From the NCBI RefSeq assembly GCF_003646465.1, contig NZ_QZEX01000003.1, forward strand, positions 249,067-313,066: DNA of 64,000 nt, read 5' to 3'. Shown here piece by piece: positions 33,593 to 41,950 of the stretch. This DNA is from Chachezhania antarctica. GTDB taxonomy: Bacteria > Pseudomonadota > Alphaproteobacteria > Rhodobacterales > Rhodobacteraceae. Made by a program: the position numbers and the translations under genes. Under the pieces are notes generated by a model. It saw only the letters and a program-made list of their open reading frames with translations. It ran no database searches and was not told the origin of the DNA. Position 1 is the first letter of the stretch. Each line of letters starts with the position of its first letter.

Positions 33593-34560
33593 CGGCCGAC
33601 CGCTGCTTTCCACGCCTCGAACGCACCTTCGGGCATGTCGACGTTCTCATAGAGCGGCTGCGAGGCTTCGCGGAATTTCGCGATCTCTTCATCCGGCAGT
33701 TCGATCACTTCGATCCCGGCGGCTTCCAGATCGGCGAAGACGGCTTCGCGTTCCAGCAGGAAGTCACGGTTGGCATCATGCGCGGCGGCGGTGGCGTCGT
33801 CCACGATGGCACGCTCGTCATCGCTCAGGCCCTGGTACCAGTCTTCCGATGCGATCGCGATCCGGACGGAGTTCGACGACTTGGTGTCGGTGAAGTACTT
33901 GATGAACGACGTGTGGCCATAGACCAGCGGCACGAAGGGCGGGTTGATGTAGCCGCCGGCAACGCCGGTCTGCAGTGCGTTGGGCACTTCGCTCCAGCTC
34001 ACGATGGTGCCCTTGGCGCCCCAGGTTTCGAACACCTGGATCTGCAGTTCATCCAGCGCCCGCATGCGGATGCCAGCAAAATCTTCAAACGTGCGAACAG
34101 GGGTTTCAGTGGTAAAGATGCCCGCCGGCAGGCCAAGGTAGACGATGTCCAGCACGCGGACGCCGTGGGGCGTGGTGCCGTCGTTTATCCGCTCCAGCAT
34201 GCCGCCTTCGTCGAGAGCCTTGTCCAGCTCCTCGCCATCCTTGAAGAAGAAGGGCATCGAGGTGCCAAAGATCGTGCCGTCAAGCTGACCGGCCGACTTC
34301 ATGTCCGACATCGACACTTCCAGCAGGCCCGTCGACACCTGGTCCAGCCGTTCGGCCTCTTCGCCAAGCGCGTTGCGTTCGTATTCCACGGCGTCCATGC
34401 CATGTTCGTTCAGGTAGTTGGCGAAGGTGTTCGCCCATACATAGGTGCCCGATTGTTTCAGGTCCGGCGGGCTGTCGAGCGCAACCTTCACCTCGGCCTG
34501 TGCCGGCAGGGCCAGCAGCACCGCCGCGGCGGCGGCGGCAAATCCGTGTGCCAGTTTCAT
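33589..34560 (-). CDS. dctP: TRAP transporter, periplasmic solute-binding protein, second system
   Basis: DctP-family binding protein of 323 residues. MKLAHGFAAAAAAVLLALPAQA is a clear signal peptide. Mature features are NALGEEAERLDQVSTGLLEVSMSD (about 63-86; family segment divided NALGEEAERL, DQVSTGLLEVSMSD) and FEDFAGIRMRALDELQIQVF near 158-177, with the usual Arg in the ligand site. AGGAAGGAAAG precedes the ATG. It has little sequence in common with the DctP at 3895, so a different ligand is expected; genes around it suggest an N-acylated or peptide-linked D-amino acid. Confidence 0.92.
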   Translation of the reverse strand: MKLAHGFAAAAAAVLLALPAQAEVKVALDSPPDLKQSGTYVWANTFANYLNEHGMDAVEYERNALGEEAERLDQVSTGLLEVSMSDMKSAGQLDGTIFGTSMPFFFKDGEELDKALDEGGMLERINDGTTPHGVRVLDIVYLGLPAGIFTTETPVRTFEDFAGIRMRALDELQIQVFETWGAKGTIVSWSEVPNALQTGVAGGYINPPFVPLVYGHTSFIKYFTDTKSSNSVRIAIASEDWYQGLSDDERAIVDDATAAAHDANRDFLLEREAVFADLEAAGIEVIELPDEEIAKFREASQPLYENVDMPEGAFEAWKAAVGR

Positions 34561-34588
34561 TGTCTTTCCTTCCTGTTGATTGGTTTTT

Positions 34589-35872
34589 CTAGTTCCAAAG
34601 CCCCATCATGCGCGGCAGCATCAGGCTGATTTCCGGGACCGCGACAAGAATGGCCAGCACCCCGATTTCGGCCAGCACGAAGGGCACGACCTTGCGCGCC
34701 AGTTCCCAGTAGCGCACGCCCGTCACCGTCGAGACGATCATCAGGCTGCCCCCCAGCGGCGGCGAGACAAGCCCGATGGTCAGGTTGAAGCAGATCACGA
34801 TCCCCAGGTGCACCGGGTCGGCCCCGTTCGCCAACGCCACGGGCGCCAGAAGCGGGATCAGCAACGCCAGCGCCACAGTGACATCCAGGATCATGCCCGC
34901 GATGATCAGGATCACGTTCAGCAGGATCATGAAGCCCACGGGCCCCAGCCCCAGGTCGGTCACCAGCATGGCGATGGCCTGCGGAATACGCTCCAGCGCG
35001 GCAAGGTGCCCGAAGGCTGCGACGGCGCACAGGATCATGAAGATCGACCCCGTCAGGATGGCAGAACGGCTGAGGCTCTGCCAGATATCATCCAGCGACA
35101 GGCCCTCGTAGAACCGGGCCACCAGCGCGGCGGCGATCACGGCGACGGCGGCAGCCTCGGTCGGGGTCATCCAGCCGAAGACAATGCCGCCCACGATGAT
35201 CATTGGCAGAAGCAGGGCCGGCAGCGCGCGGAAGATCGACATGCCAAGCGGTGGCGATTCACCCTTTTCGACGCGTGGGTGATCCTCGCGCCAGGCATAC
35301 CAGGCGTTCACGGCGAAAAGCGCGCAGGCCAGTACCAGACCGGGCAGGATACCCGCGACGAAGAGGGCCGCGACCGAAGTCTGCATGACTGCGCCATAGA
35401 AGATCAGGATGATCGACGGCGGCACGATGGGACCGATGATCGACGACGCGGCCGTGATCGCACCGGCATAGGCCGCGGAATAGCCGCGTTCGCGCATGGC
35501 AGGGACCAGCGTATTCGACAGCGCCGCGGCATCGGCCACGGCCGATCCCGAGATCCCGGCGAAGAACACCGAGGTCAGGATGTTCACGTGCCCCAACCCG
35601 CCCCGCAGCCGACCGACCAGCGCCATCGACAGGTCGATCAGCGCCTTTGTCACGCCGCCACGGTTCATGACCTCACCCGCGAGGATGAAGAGCGGCATCG
35701 CCAGCAAGGAGAAGACCGAGATGTTGGAAAACACCTTCTGCGGCAGCACGGCCAGGTAGCGGGTGTTGTCCGACACGATGAAGGCCAGAACCGCGGATCC
35801 GCCGATCACGTAGGCCAGCGCCAGGCCGGAGCCCAGGAACAGGATCGCGGCGATGGGGACGACCCAGATCAT
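34589..35872 (-). CDS. dctM: TRAP transporter, large permease subunit (DctM family), second system
   Basis: Large permease of 427 residues with about 12 hydrophobic segments. Signatures: AMPLFILAGEVMNRGGVTKAL near 57-77, FFAGISGSAVADAAALSNTLVP near 103-124 (the conserved hairpin) and GLVSPPLGGSLMIVSTVTG near 377-395. It starts at ATG 35872, overlapping the flavoprotein stop by four bases, and is followed by dctP and dctQ. The order M-P-Q is unusual; most TRAP operons run P-Q-M. Confidence 0.92.
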   Translation of the reverse strand: MIWVVPIAAILFLGSGLALAYVIGGSAVLAFIVSDNTRYLAVLPQKVFSNISVFSLLAMPLFILAGEVMNRGGVTKALIDLSMALVGRLRGGLGHVNILTSVFFAGISGSAVADAAALSNTLVPAMRERGYSAAYAGAITAASSIIGPIVPPSIILIFYGAVMQTSVAALFVAGILPGLVLACALFAVNAWYAWREDHPRVEKGESPPLGMSIFRALPALLLPMIIVGGIVFGWMTPTEAAAVAVIAAALVARFYEGLSLDDIWQSLSRSAILTGSIFMILCAVAAFGHLAALERIPQAIAMLVTDLGLGPVGFMILLNVILIIAGMILDVTVALALLIPLLAPVALANGADPVHLGIVICFNLTIGLVSPPLGGSLMIVSTVTGVRYWELARKVVPFVLAEIGVLAILVAVPEISLMLPRMMGLWN

Positions 35873-37020
35873 GCCGCCGCCTTTATCCGCGACGGGCGCA
35901 CATCAGCGGGATCGAACCCTTCATCCGCGATATGGAAAGGCAGTGCATGGCCCAGCACGGCTGATGCCGCGAACTGCGCCATCGCGGGCGCGGTCTGGAT
36001 GCCGTAGCCCCCCTGTCCCGCCAGCCAGAAAAAGCCCGGCGCCGTGTCGGAAAAACCCACGACCGGCGTCTTGTCGGCCACGAAACTGCGCAGCCCGGCC
36101 CATTTGCTGTCGATCCGGCGCACATCCAGATCGAAGGCGGTCATGATCCGGTCGATACAGATCGCGATGTCCAGCTCCTCGGGCTGCACGTCGCACGGGG
36201 CAACGGGCGTTTCATCGGCGGGTGAGATCAGCAACCGCCCGGCATCGGGCTTGAGATAGAACTCTTCGTCCACATCCACCGTGATCGGCAGATGCCCGGT
36301 TTCGAAACCGGGATGATCCGGCACCGTGATCGCCGTGCGCCGCTTGGGGGTAAGGCCTATGTCCTCTGCCCCCGCCAGCGCGCCGATCTCGCCTGCCCAG
36401 GCGCCGGCGGCATTCACCACGATTGGCGCCTCAAATACGCCCTTGGTCGTTTCGACCTGCCAGACATCGCCATTGCGGGTCAGGCCCGTGACTTCGGCCC
36501 CCGTCACGGCCGGCCGGTCGCGCGCCTTGAACATGCGCAGGTAGCCGTGATGCAGCGCGTGCACGTCGATATCCTGCCCCTGGCGGTCATGCATTCCGGC
36601 ACTGGCATAGCCTGCGCGCAGCAGCGGCTGGAAGCTTTGCAGCGCGTCGCCGGTCAGCACCTCGACCTCGGTCTCCTTCGACACGGTCTCTGTCAGCGCC
36701 TCCAGCGCGCCCATCTGGTCCTCCCGCGCGATCATCAGAATCGGGCGGGGGCCGAACATCGGTGCGGCGGTGAACCCTTCGGGCGGGGATTCGTAGAACG
36801 CCCGCGAGGCGCGGGTCAGATCGCGGATCGGCGTCGGCCCATAGCAGGGCGCGAACACCGCCGCCGACCGGCCCGTCGAGTGATAGCCCGGCTGGCTTTC
36901 CCGTTCGAGCAGGATAACCGACGCATGCGCCGCCAGTTCCGCCGCGACCGATGCCCCGGCAATCCCGGCCCCGATCACGATGATATCCGCAGTTTGGTGC
37001 GCATCCGGCATCGTCTGCAT
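35869..37020 (-). CDS. FAD-dependent oxidoreductase, D-amino-acid dehydrogenase/glycine-oxidase-like
   Basis: DAO-family flavoprotein of 383 residues. VIGAGIAGASVAAELAA (about 16-32) binds FAD; STGRSAAVFAP follows near 49-59, IVVNAAGAWAGEIGALAG near 200-217, and the C-terminal SKWAGLRSFVADKTPVVGF plus GFFWLAGQGGYGIQTAPA (about 305-345) are typical of D-amino-acid dehydrogenase and opine/glycine oxidase relatives. It would oxidise an amino acid to a 2-oxo acid. GAAGGGAA precedes ATG 37020. It is the first gene of the seven-gene minus-strand operon and is divergent from the XRE-cupin regulator across a perfect 24-bp inverted repeat. Confidence 0.88.
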   Translation of the reverse strand: MQTMPDAHQTADIIVIGAGIAGASVAAELAAHASVILLERESQPGYHSTGRSAAVFAPCYGPTPIRDLTRASRAFYESPPEGFTAAPMFGPRPILMIAREDQMGALEALTETVSKETEVEVLTGDALQSFQPLLRAGYASAGMHDRQGQDIDVHALHHGYLRMFKARDRPAVTGAEVTGLTRNGDVWQVETTKGVFEAPIVVNAAGAWAGEIGALAGAEDIGLTPKRRTAITVPDHPGFETGHLPITVDVDEEFYLKPDAGRLLISPADETPVAPCDVQPEELDIAICIDRIMTAFDLDVRRIDSKWAGLRSFVADKTPVVGFSDTAPGFFWLAGQGGYGIQTAPAMAQFAASAVLGHALPFHIADEGFDPADVRPSRIKAAA

Positions 37021-37078
37021 TTCCCTTCGACGTCAAACGTTGTGCCCACCGAAACGGATTAGGAATTTGATGACAAGA

Positions 37079-37102
37079 AAAATTTTCAGATGTGAAAATT
37101 TT
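37079..37102. promoter_or_regulatory. Candidate XRE-cupin operator (site 2), perfect palindrome
   Basis: Arms AAAATTTTCA (37079-37088) and TGAAAATTTT (37093-37102) are perfect 10-bp complements around GATG. The spacing and core TGAAA-x-TTT equal those of the sites upstream of the other XRE-cupin gene. It lies 58 bases before the flavoprotein start and 73 bases before the regulator start. Confidence 0.75.
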
Positions 37103-37175
37103 CTTTCGATTCTGCTAGGCGAACCTTCGGGTTTGTGGAAAATAGGGGCGAACCTAAAAGAGGCATTCGGTCGGC

Positions 37176-37763
37176 ATGTCCACGAAAAGCGAAATCGGCA
37201 GGCGGGTGAAGCAGCTGCGGAAGGCCGACGGGCTGACATTGGTCGAGCTTTCGGGGCGGTCGGGCGTGTCGGTGTCCTCGATCTCGAAGATCGAGAACGG
37301 GGCGCTGTCGCCGACGCTCGACGTGATCCTGAAGCTGTGCGACGGCCTGTCGGTGTCGATCGGCGACCTTGTATCCGGGGCCGATGGCGATCGCGTTTCC
37401 GCGCCCAACAGCCGGTTTTCGCCCGCATTCAAGGGCGAGGGCGCGCTGATCAGCACGCCCAACTACGACTACCTGTACCTGTGCCCGGACGTAAAGAACA
37501 AGTTCATCATGCCGATCCACGCCCGTGTGAAGGCCCGCAGCGCGACCCAGTTCGGCGACCTTGTAAGTCACGGGGGCGAGGAATTCCTGTACGTGCTGGA
37601 AGGAGAAGTAGAAGTGCACAGCGAATTCTACGAACCCGTCCTGCTGAAGAAGGGCGACAGCGTTTACCTCGACAGCGCGATGGGCCATGCCTATATCAGC
37701 GCCGGTGATGCGGATGCCGAAGTTCTGTGCATCTGCACCGAATACCAGACCGAAGGCCCTTAG
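37176..37763 (+). CDS. XRE-family regulator with C-terminal cupin (copy 2)
   Basis: Regulator of 195 residues. The N-terminal HTH (about 6-62) has VKQLRKADGLTLVELSGRSG and VSVSSISKIENGALSPTLDV; the cupin (about 100-190) includes HGGEEFLYVLEGEVEVHSEF and LLKKGDSVYLDSAMGHAYIS. Its recognition helix (SVSSISKIENG) differs from that of the first copy (SVGHLSELERG), but both end S-x-(I/L)-S-x-(I/L)-E. It is divergent from, and presumably controls, the TRAP/deacylase operon through the palindrome at 37079-37102. It ends convergently with the monooxygenase gene; their stop codons overlap. Confidence 0.9.
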   Translation: MSTKSEIGRRVKQLRKADGLTLVELSGRSGVSVSSISKIENGALSPTLDVILKLCDGLSVSIGDLVSGADGDRVSAPNSRFSPAFKGEGALISTPNYDYLYLCPDVKNKFIMPIHARVKARSATQFGDLVSHGGEEFLYVLEGEVEVHSEFYEPVLLKKGDSVYLDSAMGHAYISAGDADAEVLCICTEYQTEGP

Positions 37764-39487
37764 ACCTTTCCGTGCCGGACGGTCACCGGCAGGCCTTCGA
37801 GCCGCGCTTTCAACTGCAGGCCCAGTATCCGCGAATAGAACCGGGCCTGGGCCAGGTTGCCGCCCATGAACCACAGGCCCTCGTGCGCCGTGGGCTTCCA
37901 CATGTTGCGCAATTCGCCCTCCCACGGGCCGGGATCGCCCTTGGTGTCCGAGCCATAGCCCCAGCACCGCCCGATCCGCGCGGCCGTCTCCGGGCCGATC
38001 AACTTGGCAACCCATTGCTCCATTGACCCGAAGCCGGTGGCATAGACGATCTTGTCGGCCTCCAGCACCTCGCCCGAGTCCAGCACTACCCCTTCGGGAA
38101 CAAGCCGCGCGATGTTGGCACCTGCCCGGATGCCGATGCGACCATCCACGATCATCTCGCACGCGCCGACGTCGATGTAGTAGCCCGAGGCCGACCGCTG
38201 GTACTTCATCAACCCGGTGCCGTCCTCGCCGAAGTCGATCCGGAAGCCCGACGCGGACAGGCGGTCATAGAACGGCGCCTCCTCCTCGCGGATACGGTCC
38301 CACGTGCGTTTGCTGTTCGCCTCCTGCATCCGCAGGGGCACGGACGCGTTCAGAAGGTCGGCCAGCTCGGTCGTGATGCCGCTGTCGACCGCCTCCTGCG
38401 AATAGACCTGTTTCAGCAGCACTTCGGTCATCGTCTCCTGCCGGACGATCAGGGTCGACGACCGCTGGATCATCACCGGCGCTGCCCCGTTTTCGACAAG
38501 GTTGGCGGCGATGTCATGGGCCGAATTGTTGGCGCCCACGATCACGACCTTCTTGCCCGCCATGCCTTCGCCGGTGGTGAAGGCGCTGGAATGCAGCTGT
38601 TCGCCGGTAAAGTCCGCGCGGCCTTCGATCTCGGGCAGCTGGGGGAAGCCCGCGTTGCCGACGGCCATGACAAGATGGGTCGGCCGCATCTGAACCGGCG
38701 CGCCGTTGCGCAGCAGGTCCACGACCCAGCCATTGCCATCGTGATGCGCGCCGGTGCATTCCGTGCCGGTCCAGACGCACAGCTCCAGCGCGTGGGCGTA
38801 CGCTTCCAGCCAGTCGCCCATCCGGTCCTTCGGCGTGAAGACCGGCCAGAAATCCGGAAACGGCATGTAAGGCATGTGATCGTACCAGACCGGATCATGT
38901 AGCGTCAGCGACTTGTAGCGCGACCGCCACTGGTCCCCCACCGATGGGTGCTTGTCGACGATCAGGTAGGGCACGCCCAGCATTTCCAACCGCGCGCCAA
39001 GGGCCAGCCCACCCTGCCCGCCGCCGACGATCAGGACATAGGGCTGTTCAGTCTCGCCCCAGCGTTCCGCCTTGTCGGCCAGCCGCTCCTGCCAGTTGCG
39101 CGGATCGCCATCATCGTAGAGCCCGATGGGCCGGCGATGGCGCAAAGGTTCCTCGAACCCCTTCAGTTCCTCCAGCGTCGCGAAGAAGGTGGCGCACTTG
39201 CCGTCGCGCAGGCGGACATAGCCGCGGCCCCGTCCCTGTTCCGTTTCGACGGCGATGAATCCCTCCTCCGCATCGGGATCGCCCGCAACGGCGACGGAAA
39301 ACCCCGTGTCCCCGGCATGCGCCGCGAACGCGCCGATCCGGTCCGCGCCCTCGACGGTCTGAAGGGTCCAGCCCGTGGTCACGAAATCGCGCCAGAGGCC
39401 ATCGTCGTGGAAAAGCGCCGCGATCCGGGATGCATCGCCCGTGGCCAGCGCTTGGTTCAGGTCGTCTACCCAGACGGCGATGGACAT
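37760..39487 (-). CDS. Flavin-containing monooxygenase with N-terminal SnoaL-like domain
   Basis: Class B flavoprotein monooxygenase of 575 residues. Residues 1-105 form a SnoaL/NTF2-like cone (IAVWVDDLNQALATGDASRI, LFHDDGLWRDFV). The FAD motif is VLIVGGGQGGLALGARL (151-167), then VGDQWRSRY near 184-192. The FMO fingerprint is represented by DFTGEQLHSSAF near 285-296, and the NADP motif by VVIVGANNSAHDIAANL near 306-322. GGGAGGAA precedes ATG 39487. The SnoaL plus FMO arrangement occurs in a bacterial subgroup of unknown substrate; oxidation of an N or S heteroatom or a ketone is possible. Upstream lies a divergent/tandem region with repeats and the TetR gene. Confidence 0.9.
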   Translation of the reverse strand: MSIAVWVDDLNQALATGDASRIAALFHDDGLWRDFVTTGWTLQTVEGADRIGAFAAHAGDTGFSVAVAGDPDAEEGFIAVETEQGRGRGYVRLRDGKCATFFATLEELKGFEEPLRHRRPIGLYDDGDPRNWQERLADKAERWGETEQPYVLIVGGGQGGLALGARLEMLGVPYLIVDKHPSVGDQWRSRYKSLTLHDPVWYDHMPYMPFPDFWPVFTPKDRMGDWLEAYAHALELCVWTGTECTGAHHDGNGWVVDLLRNGAPVQMRPTHLVMAVGNAGFPQLPEIEGRADFTGEQLHSSAFTTGEGMAGKKVVIVGANNSAHDIAANLVENGAAPVMIQRSSTLIVRQETMTEVLLKQVYSQEAVDSGITTELADLLNASVPLRMQEANSKRTWDRIREEEAPFYDRLSASGFRIDFGEDGTGLMKYQRSASGYYIDVGACEMIVDGRIGIRAGANIARLVPEGVVLDSGEVLEADKIVYATGFGSMEQWVAKLIGPETAARIGRCWGYGSDTKGDPGPWEGELRNMWKPTAHEGLWFMGGNLAQARFYSRILGLQLKARLEGLPVTVRHGKV

Positions 39488-39541
39488 GGCAGGTTCCTCC
39501 CGAAATCGGATCTGGTGCGCGACCGGCGGGCCGTCACGGTC

Positions 39542-39572
39542 GATTTAGCCAAATTGTTTCTGACTAAATCAA
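39542..39572. promoter_or_regulatory. Candidate TetR operator upstream of the monooxygenase
   Basis: GATTTAG (39542-39548) and CTAAATC (39564-39570) are perfect complements 15 bases apart, in an AT-rich promoter. On the minus strand the right half reads TTGATTTAGTCA. The core TGATTTAGTC recurs at 40414-40423 on the other side of the TetR gene. Confidence 0.5.
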
Positions 39573-39625
39573 GGTTTTTTCTGCCAATCGTGCAGATCGG
39601 CGCACTTTAACGCGAAGATATTCGG

Positions 39626-40288
39626 CTAATCGGCGCCCGCCGGACCAGCCTGCGCTCTTGGTGTCAGAAATTCGGGCAGGTAGCTGCGCAGGTAGGCGAC
39701 CGAGGCCTGGGTTGAATCGGCCAGGAACGCGTCGGTGATGCAGCGGTGTCGGCTGTAGGACAGCGCCCAGACGCCATCCATGATCGCGATGGAGGTGGCC
39801 AGACGGTCTTCAAGAAAGGCCGACGGCTCGATCTCGAAGTAGTGCGTGAAGAGCCCGACATAGGCCTTGGCCAGCCCCGCATTGCCGTTCAGGTCGGTAT
39901 TGCGGACCTCGACACTGACGCCGGCACCAAGGAACAGTCGCTGCGCCGCCGGATTGGCGTTCAGGAAGAGCGCGCCCTGCTGCTGCCGGTAGGCGATCAG
40001 GTCCTGCCATTTCCGCGGCGCGGGCTGGATCTGTTTCTCGACCCGGTCGGCCATCTGACGGTTGAAGCGTTCCGCCAGCATCACGAAGGCCGCGTTGCGG
40101 TTGGGAAAGAAATGATAGACGGATGCCAGTGGAATCCCCGATTCCGAAGAAATATCGGCAAGGCTGATGTTCTCGTCCTGCCGCGCCTCCAGCAAGTCCG
40201 CCGTGGCATCCAGCAACGCCTCCAGCCGCTGCTGCCCGCGTTTGCGCAGCTTGCGCGGCTTTCCGTCGATTTCGACCTTCTTTTCCAT
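39626..40288 (-). CDS. TetR-family transcriptional regulator
   Basis: Regulator of 220 residues. The N-terminal HTH (about 12-60) reads RGQQRLEALLDATADLLEA, then ISLADISSESGIPLASVYHFFPNR, the standard TetR recognition helix ending in SVYHFFPN. The C-terminal ligand domain is helical and unassigned. The frame continues upstream to a TTG at 40336, but ATG 40288 gives the normal distance to the HTH; neither has a strong ribosome site. Located between the monooxygenase and the aminotransferase/ABC operon, it probably controls both, as a shared sequence TGATTTAGTC occurs in both flanking promoters. Confidence 0.9.
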   Translation of the reverse strand: MEKKVEIDGKPRKLRKRGQQRLEALLDATADLLEARQDENISLADISSESGIPLASVYHFFPNRNAAFVMLAERFNRQMADRVEKQIQPAPRKWQDLIAYRQQQGALFLNANPAAQRLFLGAGVSVEVRNTDLNGNAGLAKAYVGLFTHYFEIEPSAFLEDRLATSIAIMDGVWALSYSRHRCITDAFLADSTQASVAYLRSYLPEFLTPRAQAGPAGAD

Positions 40289-40648
40289 CCGTCTGCCCGG
40301 CAAGATTGAACCGTGCCACGTAATCCGCAAGCACAAGGTAAATCAACGGCTTCCGACCCGGCGCACAGGGGACCGCAAGACATTTCCGGCGCAGTGCATG
40401 ATCAACCGGCCCGTGATTTAGTCGATTTTTTGACCACTTTATGATCGGACCATCGCACAGCCTCTCACGCTGCGTCATCAGGAAGCAGCGCATTCCGCCC
40501 CATGTTTTCAGGAAAATGGGCATGACGCCGAGTCCTTGTGCAGAACCGATCGTCCGATCATCACCGCGGGAAGTTAGTCGAAACTTTTCTTGCCAAGTTG
40601 TTTCTTCCTTCCTAGCGTTGAATGAAACTCATCCGGGAAAGGTGCGCC
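40289..40648. promoter_or_regulatory. Intergenic promoter region, TetR / aminotransferase operon
   Basis: About 360 bases, AT-rich in its second half. It holds TGATTTAGTC (40414-40423), shared with the monooxygenase promoter, and an AAGTT-AGTCGA-AACTT inverted repeat (40571-40586) whose TTAGTCGA core resembles it. A weak in-frame ATG at 40622 precedes the chosen aminotransferase start. No gene is apparent in it. Confidence 0.5.
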
Positions 40649-41917
40649 ATGTGGAGCAATGCGAAGGACAAGGCCCTGCGTGAACGGGCGGCGGAAGTAA
40701 TCCCCGGCGGCATGTATGGCCACCAGTCGACGATCCTCATGCCCGACGACTTCCCGCAGTTCTTCACCAGGGCCGAAGGCACCCGGATCACCGATGCCGA
40801 TGGCAATGTCTACATCGACTACATGTGCGCCTACGGGCCCAACCTGCTGGGCTATGGCCGCCCGGAAGTGATGGAGGCTGTCGCCCGCCAGCAGGCGCTT
40901 GTCGATACCTGCACCGGGCCCGGGCCGGTGATGGTGGATCTGGCGGAAACGCTAGTGGGCATGATCAGCCATGCCGACTGGGCGATGTTCTGCAAGAACG
41001 GCGCCGACACCACGATGATGGCGCTGATGATCGCCCGGGCCTATCGCGGCAAGCGCAAGGTGCTGATCGCCAAGAATGCCTATCACGGCTCGATGCCATG
41101 GAACACGCCGCGGCCGGCGGGCGTGGTGGCCGAAGACCGCGCGCACCTGATCTATTTCGACTACAACGACACGCAGGCGCTGGCCGATGCCGTCAAGGAA
41201 GCCGGTGATGACCTGGCCGGCATCTTCGCCGCGCCTTTCCGGCACGACACCTTCACCGACCAGACCCTGCCCGATGCCGAATATGCCCGCACCGCGCGCA
41301 GGCTGGCCGATGAACATGACGCGCTGCTGATCGTCGATGACGTTCGCGCGGGGTTCCGCGTTGCGCGGGATTGTTCGTGGGAAACCATCGGCGTGCGGCC
41401 CGACCTGTCGTGCTGGGGCAAGATCCTTGGCAACGGGCAGCCGATCTCGTCTCTGGTGGGCAACAACCGGGCCAAGGCGGCCGCGTCCCAGATCTTCGTG
41501 ACCGGCTCGTTCTGGTTTTCCGCCGCACCGATGGCCGCGGCGCTCGAAACGCTGCGGATCATCCGCGAGACGGATTACCTTGAACACATGCAGAAAATGG
41601 GCACGGCCTTCCGTGACGGGCTGGTGCGCCAGGCGGCCGATTTCGGCTTCGGCCTGCGGATCACCGGCCCCGCGACCCTGCCCATCATGCTGTTCGACGA
41701 CGATCCGGATTTCCGGATCGGCTACGGGTTCTGCCAGGCGGCGATGAAGCGGGGCGTCTACCTGTCCCCCTACCACAACATGTTCATGAATGCCGCCATG
41801 ACGGACAACGACCTGACGGAAACGCTCGACGCGACCGGCGCCGCGTTCGAGGCAATAAAGGAAAGCCGGGCGTCCCTGAAACCGTCGGCGGTACTTGCCG
41901 CCCTCATGGACGCGTAA
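40649..41917 (+). CDS. Class III aminotransferase, glutamate-1-semialdehyde aminomutase-like
   Basis: PLP enzyme of fold type I, 422 residues. GTRITDADGNVYIDYMCAYG (about 45-64) is the family entry strand, FCKNGADTTMMALMIAR (about 114-130) binds the cofactor phosphate, LLIVDDVRAGFRV (about 226-238) supplies the PLP-ring Asp, and Lys258 in SCWGKILGNGQP is the Schiff-base lysine. ATG 40649 has AAAGG at good spacing, whereas the ATG at 40622 does not. It is unlikely to be HemL because hem genes are not nearby and it heads an importer operon; an omega-amine or beta-amino acid transaminase role is more likely. 33 bases separate it from the solute-binding protein gene. Confidence 0.88.
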   Translation: MWSNAKDKALRERAAEVIPGGMYGHQSTILMPDDFPQFFTRAEGTRITDADGNVYIDYMCAYGPNLLGYGRPEVMEAVARQQALVDTCTGPGPVMVDLAETLVGMISHADWAMFCKNGADTTMMALMIARAYRGKRKVLIAKNAYHGSMPWNTPRPAGVVAEDRAHLIYFDYNDTQALADAVKEAGDDLAGIFAAPFRHDTFTDQTLPDAEYARTARRLADEHDALLIVDDVRAGFRVARDCSWETIGVRPDLSCWGKILGNGQPISSLVGNNRAKAAASQIFVTGSFWFSAAPMAAALETLRIIRETDYLEHMQKMGTAFRDGLVRQAADFGFGLRITGPATLPIMLFDDDPDFRIGYGFCQAAMKRGVYLSPYHNMFMNAAMTDNDLTETLDATGAAFEAIKESRASLKPSAVLAALMDA

Positions 41918-41950
41918 CCGGCCCCAACAGCGCCAACAGGGAAAAAGAAA

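Noticed and set aside
40649-41917. Aminotransferase as HemL (glutamate-1-semialdehyde aminomutase)
   Set aside because: The fold is similar but alphaproteobacteria normally use the ALA synthase route, and the gene heads an importer operon under TetR control.
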